From: Straminergon stramineum | Lineage: Eukaryota; Streptophyta; Bryopsida; Hypnales; Calliergonaceae | Length of the DNA stretch: 64,000 bases | Direction of reading: 5' to 3' | Assembly: GCA_963920665.1 (NCBI GenBank) | Contig: OY987267.1 | Span: forward strand, 6,572,001-6,636,000 | Part shown: positions 34,894-47,534 of the stretch, one piece after another | Layout: every line of letters starts with the position of its first letter | Position numbering within the stretch: position 1 is the stretch's first letter | Program-made: the position numbers and the translations under genes | Notes under the pieces: generated by a model | What the model saw: the letters and a program-made list of their open reading frames with translations, nothing else | Database searches by the model: none | Told to the model about the DNA's origin: nothing

Positions 34894-37040
34894 TGTGAGC
34901 CCCATACTTAGTACTTGGGCTTTGGTTTTTGCTTTTTTTTTGCTTTTACTCACATTTAGTATCGTTTGTAGTAGAGAAAATAAAAAAAGAGTGTTTACAA
35001 CATGTTTGGTAGAAGTCCCTACGAATGTATTGTATTAATCCTAAAAGTTTGGAAATTACCTTAAACACTTTTCTTTCTAAGTTCCATTGTCTAAATTAGG
35101 TGTTTAGTACAACAAATAGGGATTTGGAGTAGTTTAAGCCATGTTAGCAAGAATAGGTAAAAACACCTAATTTGAGTTATAGTGGGTCAAATATTTGGGA
35201 AATGATAGTAGAGGGTTAGATTATAGGAGTTAGAAGGTCAAGGTGGGAATTGGTTCCCTAGGTCCTAGAAAAACACATAGGTAAACCGCATGGAAGTCAT
35301 CCTCCAATTCACGAAGAATTAGAAAAGTTACTTTTATTCCTTACAGGTGAAATCCACAAGTTCAATGATTATACAACTAATGGATGGAAAGAGGTGTTTT
35401 TAGCTTAAAAACACGCTAGGAGTGCAACAGCAAAGTTGATTTGTGAAGATTTCCTAGTATGGGAATGATTCCTTTCCGGAGGGATTAATTCAATAGGTGA
35501 TATTTTGACACCTTTACCATAAAGTGCGACATAGACATGGAATCTTGAACTGGTCATTTGGAAGCTTTCTATAAGATACCCAAAAAGTTTCATAATTTTC
35601 TGGATTGCAGAAGATGACTCTATGGGAAGTCAATCGCATATACCAACATTTGGAAATTCATAGAAATTACCAAGGTAGTAGTAAAATCTCACTAAAAATT
35701 AGGATAGTGTGTTTTAGCATAAATAAGCTCCCTACCAAATTTCAAGACGTTCCAACATCAACAAGTATCAAAATCAGTGGCGACAATGATTTTTAACGGA
35801 ATTCGAAAATTCTTGATGACTTGACCGACGTATCCAAAGCGTAGGACATGTGATTGGAGTTAGCTTGGACTCTTTTCTTACTTTATTAAACCTCTTAAAT
35901 GACCCTGGCTAGTCAAAACTTTGAAAAAATTCAAACTTCAAGTTTTGACTTTTTGACTTTTTTCACTACTTTTTAAAACACTAGCTTTTGCTTGTGAAAT
36001 AGGATGAAGTAGGGGGTTTGGTTTACCAAGTCTAATTTGGGTCTTTTGAAGACAATGGAGCAATCCATTTGGCGTTTGGAGATTTTCTCCAAAAGTTAGA
36101 GTAGTCACAACAGTAGGCTAGAAATTTAAAAGTTAATTTGGACATTTTTCCTAGGAGTAGTTAGGTAACTTGAGGGGGGAGGAGGCCTTGGAAATGTATA
36201 AAAGGCCTCCCCTCCTCTCACTTTGCACCCCTTTTTTCCATTTCAAAGAATCTTTTTTTCTTTGGTTGCATTTTGTTTTTGCCCAACTCGTTAGCATTGT
36301 TGGATTTTTGGTCATTTAGACCAAAACACTTGCTTTTGAAGTTATTTTGGAGTGTTTAAGCTCCCATTGTTGATGTTATTGAAGCTCTTTCAAAGGACAT
36401 GGGGGTTCCTTTGAAACAGTTAAGCTATTGTGGAAGTTTTCTAAGCGATTTACTAACAATCTTTGTGTTCTAAATCTTAATTTCCTACCAAGCTTTTTTG
36501 GTGAGGATTTCACACATTTTGTGTAGAAAATCCCCCTTGAAGCCTTGACGTAGAGAAATTATGGTCCAACTGTGAGTCATCGAGTCATTTCAGAGGTGAT
36601 GTTTGTTGAAATCCTCCCAAGTCTTGCAAACCAATCATTACTATTTGGTTGTTATTCGTACTAACCAATACTTCAAGCTCCCACTAATTTCTTGTTTTGT
36701 GTCTTCTAACGCAGTGTTAACCCACCATTCGGCAAAGCAGCTGAAGCTTTTGCCTATAGATACATTCTCTAATGTATTATCGGTGCTTTTGTATTCAAAT
36801 CAAGGCTAAAAACACCTTGTACAACAAAGCTTTGAACTTGGGACTATTTTGAATCTTTAAAATTTGGGGCTTAACACCCCAAACAACGCAACTTTGTTCT
36901 TCACTATAACTTTTTCATGTTTTCTTTTATTTAAGGGACCCCATACGAAGACCCAAAGTGTTGGAGTAATTACCAAAAATTGGTGAAAGTTCTAAAAAAC
37001 TTAGCCAAGGCAAGTCTATCCAGTCCAACTAACAACCAAC
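34894..37040 (+). repeat. R1 LTR-like repeat, copy E
   Basis: It opens TGTGAGCCCCATACTTAG, carries the core AAATCTCACTAAAAATTAGG at about 35686 and a TATA box at 36198. It abuts copy B in the same orientation. It is the most diverged R1 copy near its start. Confidence 0.55.
36198..36206 (+). promoter_or_regulatory. TATA box in R1 copy E
   Basis: TATAAAAGG is followed by CCTCCCCTCCTCTCAC, matching the leader pattern of the other R1 copies. Confidence 0.5.
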
Positions 37041-38305
37041 TGTGAGCCCCCAATTTGTCACCAAGGACTCATTTTTTTTTATTTTTTTCATATTTTGTTA
37101 ATTTGAGTATAGTTTTATATTCAAAAAATCCAAAAAAAATGTAGAACCAAAAGAGGTGTGTTACATACCAATATAGTATTTGGTCTATATTTAGAATATT
37201 ATAACTAGATTGCCCCAAACTACGAGTGATACATAGGTTAGAATCCAACTAATTGTAGTAAATTAGTAGATTATGAGTTATGGGTATACTAAGCTTAAAA
37301 ACTCACATAGAAAAAGACATCTCTAGGCTAATATTGGTTGAAGAAACCCTGGTAAGGGATATAGGTCAAATCATGGAGATAAATTCTAGTTTTCCCATTC
37401 CATCAATGAAACAACGGAACCCCAATTGTTGACTTGCAAGTGTTCAAAATACCAAGACAGGACCGTGGAGGAATCTACAGTCAGAAAAAGGTGACTATAG
37501 GATAAATCCACGCCCGAAAACCAATGGCTAAATCAATTCGCCAAGATTCCCTCTAATATAAAAGATTCCCTAACCATCGATAATTAAACGAGGAGGTGGA
37601 TTTTATCTCCCCTAGGCCAATGTGTAGAGTAAAAATATGAGCCTATAAATGTGTTGAGGGATTCCTTGAGAAGTCCCACAAAAAATTTCGAAATTTTTTG
37701 ATAGTCAAAAGATGCCTTTCTGGATGATCAACTACCCAAATCTAAAATAGAAAATTCCTAGAAATATCCTAGATGGCGGAAAAATCTCACTAAAAATTAG
37801 AATAGCTTCTTTTATGTTAATAAGCTGCCTCAACAAGTTTCAAGACATTCCGATAATTAGAAGTACCCAAACTTGCAAGATTCCCTGACAAGTCACAGAA
37901 ATTAAAGTCCATGACAGAGTGGAGCAGTGAAGCAGGAGCATACGGAAGTGGAATGAGGCCCAAGATAGGTCTTTCTTACTCCCCCATATCTAACTAAGAA
38001 CCTAGGCTAGTTATTTTTGCCAAAAAAAGTCAAACTTCCAAAGTTGGTTTTTTTTGCCTAGTTTTGGCATGAAAATGGTGTTGATTCGTTGAGATTTGGA
38101 GATAGAAAAAGGGGGTCAGAGATTTTTTAAGGACTGAAACTGGCCTGTTAAAGCCAACAACACAATCTATTTGTGATTTGGAGTTAATCTCCAAAAGTTA
38201 GGTTTATGGACCAATGTAGGATGAAAATCCTTTAGAATGAGGATGAAAATTCCAAAATATAGTGTACCTTAGATGAATGAGAGGAGGTAGGTGACCATGA
38301 AAGAA

Positions 38306-38314
38306 TATAAAAGG
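38306..38314 (+). promoter_or_regulatory. TATA box in R1 copy B
   Basis: TATAAAAGG with the leader GCACCCTTTCTCCTCTC, closely matching inverted copy C at 11398-11406. Confidence 0.5.
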
Positions 38315-38810
38315 GCACCCTTTCTCCTCTCTCACCACTCTCATTTGTTGTATTTGGGTCCATAGGGTCCAATTTATGTCGGAAATTGTGACGTTTTAGC
38401 CACAAACCTTGCAATGGTGTTTTGGGGGCACTTTTGGTTGGGTTTTTGTTTTCAAGCTTGTAAGGTCTATGTGGGTTCCTTGTACCTTGATCTCTTTTGA
38501 ACTAACTCTCCCAAGCTTATGAGGCTTGAAAGTTCACTTTTATCGTGTAATTAGAAGTTGTGGTTTCATGTATCTTTGAGGGGTTCTTTGGTCCCCCTTT
38601 GTATCTTATCTTTGTACTAAGCCTAGAGTAACCCCCCATATGACATGGTAATGCCACTTTGGAGGGTCTTTAGATCAAGTTGTTGTTGTGCTAACCCCGT
38701 GTAGCTAACAAGTTGAGTGTCAAGTATCTTTGTGCCTCTAAATACTAATGTAGTGGTCCCTAGAAGAAGCCAAGAGAAGGTGAGGGTTGGTGGGTCCCAC
38801 CATTTTGACG

Positions 38811-39000
38811 AAGCTTTCAACCCCCTAGGGATTAAAGAGTCTTAGTAATATGTCAAAAGTGAAAAACACGGCAAAACTTTGAACCCCCTAGGGATTAGGG
38901 AGTCTTAGTGGCATGTCAAAAGTGGAAACCACGGCAAAGCTTTGAACCTCCTAGGGGGCAAAAAGTCTTAGTGGTGTGTTAAAACCACCCCACGGCTAAC
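38811..39000 (+). repeat. 63-bp tandem repeat, three copies
   Basis: AAGCTTTCAACCCCCTAG at 38811 recurs as AAACTTTGAACCCCCTAG at 38874 and AAGCTTTGAACCTCCTAG at 38937, each followed by AGTCTTAGTNNNATGTCAAA or a variant. Confidence 0.85.
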
Positions 39001-39289
39001 TCTCAAAACTTTGTGGGTTTCATGTACAAAGTTTACTTCCCAAAACACGTTGGGAACAAAATAAAGTTTAGCCCCCCAAAGTAGGAAGTAGATCTTGAGC
39101 CAAGAAGGGAAGGGTGACCAATGAGAGAAGAAAAATCACCGTTGGCACTCACACATAGCAGATCAACCTACTAAATTAGCTACATGTCCATCCCTTCTTT
39201 CTTTTCTTTTCCTTAGCACAAAATGCCATAATAAGTAGAGAGAGAAAACGAGAGGAACAAGAAAAAAAGGAGACCAACCCATTAACTCC

Positions 39290-39560
39290 AGCAATCCAAG
39301 AGGGGTCCAACAATATCGAGAGGGTCTAGTAGTCCGGGGAAAGGGTCCAACAGTGATCAGGGAGGGTTTAGCAGTGTCGGGGGGAGGATCCAACAGTATC
39401 AATTTGGGTTCCAAATATTGGGAAAGGTTCAATAGTTATCATGTGGGGTTCTGGGTATCGGGGATGGGTTTAGCAACATTAAGCTAGATTCTAGATGCTG
39501 GGGAGAGGATTCAGTAGTGATTGGGTTGGATTCATTAACATTGGGGAGGGTCCAACAGTG
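39290..39560 (+). repeat. Minisatellite in R2 copy H
   Basis: Variants of GGGTCCAACAGTGATCGGGG recur roughly every 22-35 bases. It sits where copies F and G carry other repeat units. Confidence 0.6.
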
Positions 39561-40968
39561 ATAGGAAGGGGAGGGATGGGGAAAATTGGTGCACAAAGGG
39601 AGAGGGAGAGAGAAACCCAAGGGCCTAAGGGGGGAAAGGAAGCCCAAGGAGAGAAGGGGGAACACACCCAAACTAATACTTGCTTGAAGACCGACCTTGG
39701 AGGCTTGGAGCAAGGAAGCCAACTCCCCATCTCCACAAAACAATCCAAAGAAGAGAAAAAGGAATGATGGATTGACAAAGAAAGAGATACCATTTGATGG
39801 AAAGGGTTGAGAATAGATAAGGTAGAAGATGAATTCCCAAATCTCGTTTGAGCCCTTAGATTAACTTTAGCTGATTATCATGAGGTTAGATGTAAAAGGT
39901 AGTTCAACCTTGTAGATGCAATGACGCGTCCTTAGTTAGTCTCACAGGTAGAAACGGGGGTAGTTGGGCCATCATAGGACATAAAAGGAAAAGTGTAGAA
40001 GGAAAAGATGGGGGGGGGAGAAAGAGAACAAGGCCAACAGGCAAACTTTGTATCAACTTACTCTATTATTAAAACGACAGTTCGTTGCATCATCTCAAGA
40101 GATTTCATGGTGGAGGAGGGAGAGCTCCCAGTAGACATAGTCAATGACTCGAGTTCCGCGGTATGAGACAACCCATCCCTAACTCTTCCAATTCCCCTAA
40201 TTAGTAGTTATTAATGTTGACGAGGCCCACCCCTAGGGAAGACCCCTAAGTCCAAGTGTCAGGTCACTTTTGAGGGTAGAAACCTAGAGAAGAGGTTCTT
40301 AGCTCTCCAAAAACCTAAGGCATGCCCAAATCAAAGTAAAAACAAGGAAGTTATCACTGGACGAAGGTTAGCGCTCAATTTGGATGAAAAATAGTTAGAC
40401 ATAATAGTTGGTAGCAAATTGAGGAGATTAGAGAGAGTCTATTAATTAGAGACCGGATTCAATAGAAAAAAAAATCAACTCCAAATTATGGATTAGGAGA
40501 AATTAGTGGATGAAGTTTTAAACGCCAATTAATAGTCACACTTCATCCATCGAGAACTTTTAGTGGAAATATCGAACTAGCAAGTGTCTTACCAATTTGG
40601 AAAGCTAAGAGTAAATTTTACAAAGAAAAAATATGAACTCACCACAGAATAGTAAATAGGCGAAGGCTAACCTGAACACTGAACGCTGAAGGGAGCCAAT
40701 TACAAGGCTAGAGGTAGAAGTTGAGCGAGGAATTTAGGATTCTAGGCTTGTATGAGAAGTTGAGTAGAACCTATAGGACCCTCTCAATTAAGTAAAATCA
40801 CGAAAAATCCAAAAGATAATGAAGGATGAAGTTTAGGCTAGGGTTGGATGAGAAATCCATAGAGGTTTTCAATTAAGACCAAACTCTAGATTTAGGTAGT
40901 GATAAGTCTCTTGAACCACCCCGAGAAATTTCAAATTATTTTAAATTAGTGAACTAGACTTAGTTGGT

Positions 40969-41009
40969 GGATGAAGTTTGAGGAACCGAGTAGCGATTAA
41001 ACTTCATCC
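40969..41009. other. Conserved R2 hairpin, copy H
   Basis: GGATGAAGTTT pairs with AAACTTCATCC around the 19-nt loop GAGGAACCGAGTAGCGATT. Confidence 0.7.
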
Positions 41010-41345
41010 ACTCATAACTTTGGCTAGGAAGGTCAGATAGGGTTGAATTTTAGGTTTTTAGAAATGGCAAGGAATTCCCTAGACAGTTTAAAAGTTAGTT
41101 CTTCCTTGGAAATGAGTTCCATCCAAAAACCACAGCGGCCTCATCCATTCGGCCAACCAAGGACACGGAACGTAGATCAAGCAATTCTTGCATGTTTTGG
41201 TCACATTAAGCACTTAGAAAAAGATCCATTGCTTGGAAGGCACTATGGACCACGCTTAGACACTCAAAAGTAGGATTCACTTAGTCAAAACTCAAAACTT
41301 GGTTGTACTCGCAATTTACCAAGGGTGGATAAATTGGCACTCACA

Positions 41346-43705
41346 TTAGCTAAATAACAACCAGACAGTACCATCAAGCAGGGTTGATATATAATACGGT
41401 CATCGAGGGAATAATTAGTCTAGGGAGTAGGGTTATTATTAAAGTTTTGAACCAAGGTTGACTACTTTTGGCATGCACATACATGTGCTAAGGACGGAGG
41501 ATACTAGCCATTTCAATTTTTAATATTAGAACACTAGACTTGACCCTTTTTCTATGGTTAATTCTTTAAGCCAAAATTTCAAAAATTGAGAGAGTCCAAA
41601 GTCAAGGGAAAATTCAGAATTTGAGAGACTCTCCAGAGCAAAGGAATTTTCAGAAATTGAGAGGTCTAGAGCAAGGAAATTTCAGAGTTTTGAAAGGGTT
41701 GAGAGAGCCAAAGGAATTTCAAAAATTGAGAGGTTTAGAGTAACTAACTCCACTCAGGAGGCTAGATTGGAAGGATTATACCTGAGCGCTCCAAAGTCAA
41801 CTAGATTGACTTGCCTTATTGATTCCACCTCAACTCCAGCTCTACTCCAAATCAAGCTCTCCAACAGCGAAATCCAACTCATTTTGTTGCCCAACTTACA
41901 ATTCTCACCCTCTGGCTCTACAACTTTGGAACTTAAACTTATAGAATGAAGTTGGGTTATATCAACTGATGACTTAAGTTGTAGGAAGAAGGTAGTAGTA
42001 CAAGGGGACCTACTCCATAAGCATATTTGACTTTGAAAACCACAGTTAATTTAAATTAGGAGACAAATAGAAAAGACAAACCAAATAATATCTCAACTTT
42101 AGAGAAGTTCTAGAATTTAGTTATAAGTAGAAAAAAGTTAAAAGGCTTGTTTGGAAGCCTTAGTTGACTTTCAATCTATTTAGCATCCATTTAGAGATAT
42201 TAGATTCTATTAGATTTTTTAGTATTTGACTTGGAACAAACACTTGGAAAAGAAAATAGAAAATTAGAAGATAAAAAAATCAAAAAAACATTTAGAAGAA
42301 GGAAGGAAAAATTGGAAGACAAACGAGGCAGAATTAGAGCAATTTGGCCCTTGAATCGCTTTCAAATTATGACACCAAAATCCACCAAAATTACAAATGG
42401 AGGTCAAAAGGAACCATATTGAAATCATGGAAGTGGAACATGAGAATACCTTCATTGGGCCCACAAAATTTGAGGTTAGTCTTTGAATACTTTCTCCCTT
42501 TTGTTCATCTTTCACAAAAATTAGTCAATTAAAGTCAAACATTAGTGGTAGAAGTCAGGAAGTAGATTCAAACCATTAAGACTATTAGAAAAGTAGGATT
42601 TGAGCTAGAGAGTAGTTAAGAAAAACCAGTAGCTTTCCAAAAAGTCATTAAAATTCAGAAATAGACAAAAACTCCAAAAATTATGCTTGAATGAAAAGTA
42701 GTTGAAATTTGGATGAAAAGTAGTTGAAATTTGGATGAAAAGTTAGGAAATCATCCAAAAAAATCAAGGAAGGAATCTTAAAATCTAGAGTAGAAATAGA
42801 AGTAAAAAGTTTTTAAAAAGACAATTTCCAAAGTGAAAGATAAAAGAAATTGATGGATGAAGTTTGATGAACCAGTTGTCAGTCAAACTTCATCCATGAA
42901 TAACTTTTTCTAGGAAAGTCAAAAATATAAGTGTTTAAACTTTTCCAGAAGGTAACTTTCAATGACTCTTACTTTTGAATTTACTTAATCCTAAAAATAG
43001 CAAGTAGGATAAAATTTAAAAAATATAGTTGAAATAATAGGGAATGAAAAGGAATCTTTTGAAGGAAACTTAGGAATAATTTAGGATAAGAATCTTGTAA
43101 AGCATAATTTCAGGGTTCCAAAACTTATTTAACTTCAAGAAATAGGTTAGTATTGAAGAAGTTAGAGTAGGATGAAGAATTGATCACAATTAGGGAGGAT
43201 TTGGATGAAAGTCAACCTAAGTTGACCAAAACCAAGTTGATTTCAGAACTTAGGATGAAGATAAAAATGAAGAAATAACCCAAAAACTCAAAGTGGATTT
43301 TGATAATTAGAATAGAATGAAACGACAAATGAAGTTTTAACCATTAGATTAGAAACCGAACTTCATTCAAAATTATCTTGTCATATGAAAGTTGGATTTA
43401 AGAGTTCTTTATCATTTTGGAGAGGGTATTAAACACCCTAAAATTTGACCTACTTTGTTCTTTTGATTGATTAATCCTTTGTGGACCTAACTTGGGAGAT
43501 AAATCCCAAGGCCAAAAGTTGTTACTAATATGTTTGAAGTGGATTAAGTTTACAATTAAGGAATTCAAAGTAAACTTGTATACTAAAGATCCATTTCTTG
43601 GAAAGTGTATTTTGTATTTGACGCATAGACACCCACAAGACAACTTAGAACACAAGAACCCAATTGTGTTCGCTTAATTCCAAAGGTGGGAATCAAGCAC
43701 CCACA
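41346..43705 (+). repeat. R2 LTR-like repeat, copy J
   Basis: It is a diverged right-half copy ending CCAAAGGTGGGAATCAAGCA then CCCACA at 43705. The hairpin at 42855-42895 and the GATCCATTTCTTGGAAAG landmark near 43588 tie it to the family. Confidence 0.5.
42855..42895. other. Conserved R2 hairpin, copy J
   Basis: GGATGAAGTTT pairs with AAACTTCATCC around the 19-nt loop GATGAACCAGTTGTCAGTC. Confidence 0.7.
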
Positions 43706-43710
43706 AGGTG

Positions 43711-46581
43711 CGACATTCTAACATTGACCCAATTCAAATATAAAAAACATTTCCCTATCTAGGCCTTGGATCATACTTTGTCCCATCATGCAAAGTCCTA
43801 GTGTAATGCACTACAACAAAATAGAACCACAACATGTCCAAGACCAAGGACCCTCAACAAATCTACAAGATAATGACTAGAAATATCCAATGTCCTATCT
43901 AATACAAGAGTGAGCAAATTCTTCCAATGCCTTGGATTAGAAAACATCACCAACCTAAGACTTCATTGCCGATGATGGAACTCTCCCAACCTTCTCTAGC
44001 TCCAGCTTTGGTCGTAACCTTTTGCAACCATCTTCCCTTTATTAACTCTTGCATCTTTTCAATTGGGGTAGGATAGTAATCAACTTCCTCTCCAGACTTC
44101 TCCACCTCCTCAGCATTGGGTAGGTCCAAATCATCAACCATTATTCTTACAATAAAGGTCTGCACATCAAAAACTTTGACACATCAGGACCAAACATCCT
44201 ACTCATCATGAGACATGAATACACAAACCTTACAGGTAGTACAAACATTAATCCTTTCTACTCCCAAATTCGCAACATTGCGAGCAACTACATGTTAACC
44301 TCCACCCCAATATACCCAACTTAGCTAATATTCATCATATGCCGCTTTTATTCAAATACGCGCTACTAAACAACCATTCCCACATTCAAACAAAGCGAGG
44401 CATCTCCCCTCACTCTATCAACCTATAATTTTTTTTCAAATGTGCATGATCCGCTTCTATTTTCAAAACTTGAAAAACAAATAAATAGATAAATAATAAT
44501 CAGATCCACCTTAATGCACAAATGTGGAAACAACTTGTAAAAAACACTACAAAACAATGCAAATACAAGTGATAGCACACTACGGTTGTCCAAAATTGTA
44601 GTCACAATAGAATTTTTGCACAAGATGAAAGTTTGGGGGCAATTTTACTATAGTGTTTGTCACTTTTAAAAAAAAATAAAATGGAGTCAAAGTCTTACAT
44701 CTTGTATATATTGAAAATTGTATATCAAAAAGTGACTTTCACCTATTAATTTGATGTATGGAGTACAAACATGAAATGTTTGTATTGTCATAGATTTAGC
44801 TTTAGCATTGTTGTACTTTGGGTGTCAAATTGAAGGTTTTATTCTTGCAATACAAATAGCTAAATTCAATTTTCTAATGTTTAGGTACATAGTCTTAGCA
44901 CTTAATTAGGGTTTGGGGAAATTTATAAGAAAATATCCTTGCAAATGTGTGATTTTAGTACAAGGCCCACATTTTGACATTGAAGTGTGTTTTTTTCATT
45001 TTAAATTTGAGAATCTATAAAAGGATCTTTTGATTTAGATGGGTCAACATTTCATTTTGTTGTAAATGACGTTTTGGTTCCAGTTTTTTCTATCATAGAA
45101 TTCTACCCCATTTTTTAGCTAGAACCCAGTAGAAGCCTCTAGCCAAGGTTCAACCATCATACATGGATTGTACTATGCATACTTGTTGTACATCAGTGAC
45201 CAATAGCCATCCACCGTGTACTGTCTAAATTGGGATTCAACTGCAATATCCGGGTTATGTCGTGTGCTTTTGCAACGATATTCCCTCCTATACATTCAAA
45301 AAAATGTGGTGGCATTCTAATCTTGTCTTCTCTCCATCATGTTACTAGGTGTTTTGAATTTACAACACTGTAGACAAAGTTCAAAGAAAGTAGATGGACC
45401 TCACAACTCCACTTACAGTTTGCGGATTCGATTGAGAGAAGCAAGAGCGAAGAAGTGGCAAGAATAAGTAGAAAACACTATAGCTGGTAAGATTGAGGGA
45501 GTTTGTGCAACACGAGTAGGCCTTTTGCTACTCCATTGTTGAACACACCGAGGTCAATTTCCACAAAGGTTGATTTTTGCCCCTAGGTGATTAAGAACAC
45601 ATTCTTTATGGCATGAGTCAATCTTGCGATTAGATTTTGGATGAGGGAAATTGAGAATGCAAGGCTCGCTTATGGTGTTCATTTGTTGATTACATTTATT
45701 TAGTAGTTGATTTACAACTCTCTAGCATGATTTGATTTAGTGGCTACAATTATTGTACAATACTTACAAAGTTTTAGTACAACATTTATGTTATTAAATA
45801 CAACATGCCTTGATTATTTGCAGAGTTTAGGGATTGTCTATGAAGTTGGAGTTTAGGCATTGTTTGCAAAGTTCATTAAATACAATCAAAGTGCAATATG
45901 TACAATGTTTACGTTGTTGGATACAACAAGCCTTGTTTACAAAGTTCATTGGGTTTAATCAGTGTGCAATATGTACAATGTTTAAGTACAACGTTTACAT
46001 GGTTAGATATGAAAGGCGGGTTTCAATACATCGAGTCCATGGTTCAACGAGATGAAAAAATTTACTAATATAGTCATTGTAAAATATGTACAATTTGTAG
46101 TACATAATGTACAATTTTAGGTATACACTATATGCATTGACGTTAACATATAGAAGGGCAATGGTTAGTTTGGGGTATCACTTTTTGGACACACTAATTA
46201 GGTGATTTTGGTTTAAAACCTCCAAAGTTTGTCTAACTTATTCATTTTGATCAAGTAAGAAGATTCTAAAATGAAAAAAAAATTCTTGCACCTCAAAGGG
46301 ATCAAAATCTATATTCCTAATGAATTGTTTTTTTTAAATTTGAAATTTTTGGATTTATTCAGAGATGTGAGAAAAAATGCTCAAATTTAGGGATTTGCAG
46401 GCATTATAAAGCACAATTTATTAAATTTTTATTCATAAAATTAATTAATTTATGTATTGAACCACAAAATATAAGTCATATCCAAAAATCATATAAATAT
46501 GATTATTCAATATTCCAAATGCTTGTTATTGAGGATTTTATGTACATTGGAAAAAACATACTTTTTCAACTAAAAAATTCA
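43711..46581. other. Unassigned AT-rich stretch
   Basis: No gene is recognised. The minus-strand frame 43947-44165 has an acidic, protein-like composition but no known domain. A ~74 bp tandem repeat lies at 45857-46008. Confidence 0.35.
45857..46008 (+). repeat. ~74 bp tandem repeat
   Basis: Two units share TTTACAAAGTTCATT-like starts and the block GTGCAATATGTACAATGTTT. A looser third copy precedes them from about 45760. Confidence 0.7.
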
Positions 46582-47534
46582 TTAACCCCTAAAGGACCAA
46601 ATGGTGTTTTTTGGCAACATAGCGATTTCGGGCAGCTCATTACGGATGAAATTTTGATTTTTTTTCTTTGAAATTTTCACACAACATTTACCCGAGGAGT
46701 AGCTTTAAGACCCAACAATTTTCATAACTTTTGAATACATGGTTAAAAAGTTATTGTATAATATGTTGTTTTCATTGCTCGGCGGGCAGCCCGGGCAGCA
46801 AAAAAAACTTCTTGAAAAATCACTTTTTTTTAAAATAAAAATTTGAAATTGATTTTCTACATTTATATATACATGACAAGCTTTGAATCATTCCATTTTG
46901 ATTTGTGAGACGAAAGTTATGAAGAGTTTTAGTTGTGGGTAGTTTGTGGGTAGTAATGGAATCTCTACTCTCAAATAAACTTTGAAGACCTTTATTTCAC
47001 TCAATTTTTAATATTTTTGGAAAAAAATAAAAATTTGAGGTTTAGATTTTTTATTACAACATTACAACCATTGGGATTGTCATTTTTCAATTCCAAAAAT
47101 AAATTATTAACACTTTAGTATTTTGAATCATTCTCTACTTCTTTCAACTTACTATTTTTTTCCTATATGTTGTACAATTCCAAATGATCCAAAAATTTTC
47201 AAGCATGTAGCCAACATGACTTGAAGAATGAATCCAAAGAGTTACAACCGTTTTGGACATTTTTTCATAATGATTTGACCTTGTGGAGTGCATCTGCCCG
47301 GATTTTTGCAGGGCCAAAAAATGGCTTTTTGTCACTTCAAATGCTAATATCTTGCAATCCAAACGGTGGAAATTTCTGAAATTTTTTCCACATCTTCCCA
47401 AACCAGATTACTACAAGATCCTACGGTTACATTTGTCCAAAATTTTATTTTTTCTAAAATTTGGTACTTGTATTAGAGATGACAGTTTTGGAGCGTTTTT
47501 AGTGAAAACATAGTCAAAAACCTTTAGGGGTTAA
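46582..47534 (+). mobile_element. TIR element, TTAACCCCTAAAGG family (953 bp)
   Basis: TTAACCCCTAAAGG at 46582 and CCTTTAGGGGTTAA at 47521-47534 form a perfect 14-bp terminal inverted repeat. AAATTC occurs next to both ends, which may be part of a target duplication. A shorter inverted relative is at 53096-53458. No transposase is visible. Confidence 0.75.

Larger units (their letters stand above)
37041..39153 (+). repeat. R1 LTR-like repeat, copy B
   Basis: It opens TGTGAGCCCCCAATTTGTCA, carries the core near 37785 and TATAAAAGG at 38306, and ends near TTGGCACTCACA at 39142-39153. A 63-bp tandem repeat lies at 38811-39000. Confidence 0.6.
39154..41345 (+). repeat. R2 LTR-like repeat, copy H
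   Basis: It ends AAATTGGCACTCACA at 41345 after the CTTGGAAGGCACTATGGACC landmark. It holds the conserved hairpin at 40969-41009 and a GGGTCCAACAGTGAT-type tandem repeat near its start. The plus-strand frame 39495-39767 and minus-strand frames 39163-39793 arise from the simple-sequence DNA. Confidence 0.6.
34894..43705 (+). mobile_element. Composite R1-R1-R2-R2 element with 5-bp duplication
   Basis: The block opens TGTGAGCCCC at 34894 and ends CACCCACA at 43705. AGGTG occurs immediately outside both ends (34889-34893 and 43706-43710). TG...CA ends with a 5-bp duplication are LTR-retrotransposon marks, so it can be read as a ~4.5 kb solo LTR (34894-37040 plus 41346-43705) split by a second copy of the same family (37041-41345). 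No gag or pol remains. The nested reading is inference; the boundaries and duplication are seen. Confidence 0.55.

Noticed and set aside
39163..39793. Frames at 39163-39793 on both strands
   Set aside because: They arise from the R2 minisatellite and neighbouring purine-rich sequence.
41346..41355. A target duplication for the inner unit 37041-41345 (AACAACCA on both sides)
   Set aside because: The right copy is offset by about 9 bases from the unit end, so it is not a clean duplication.
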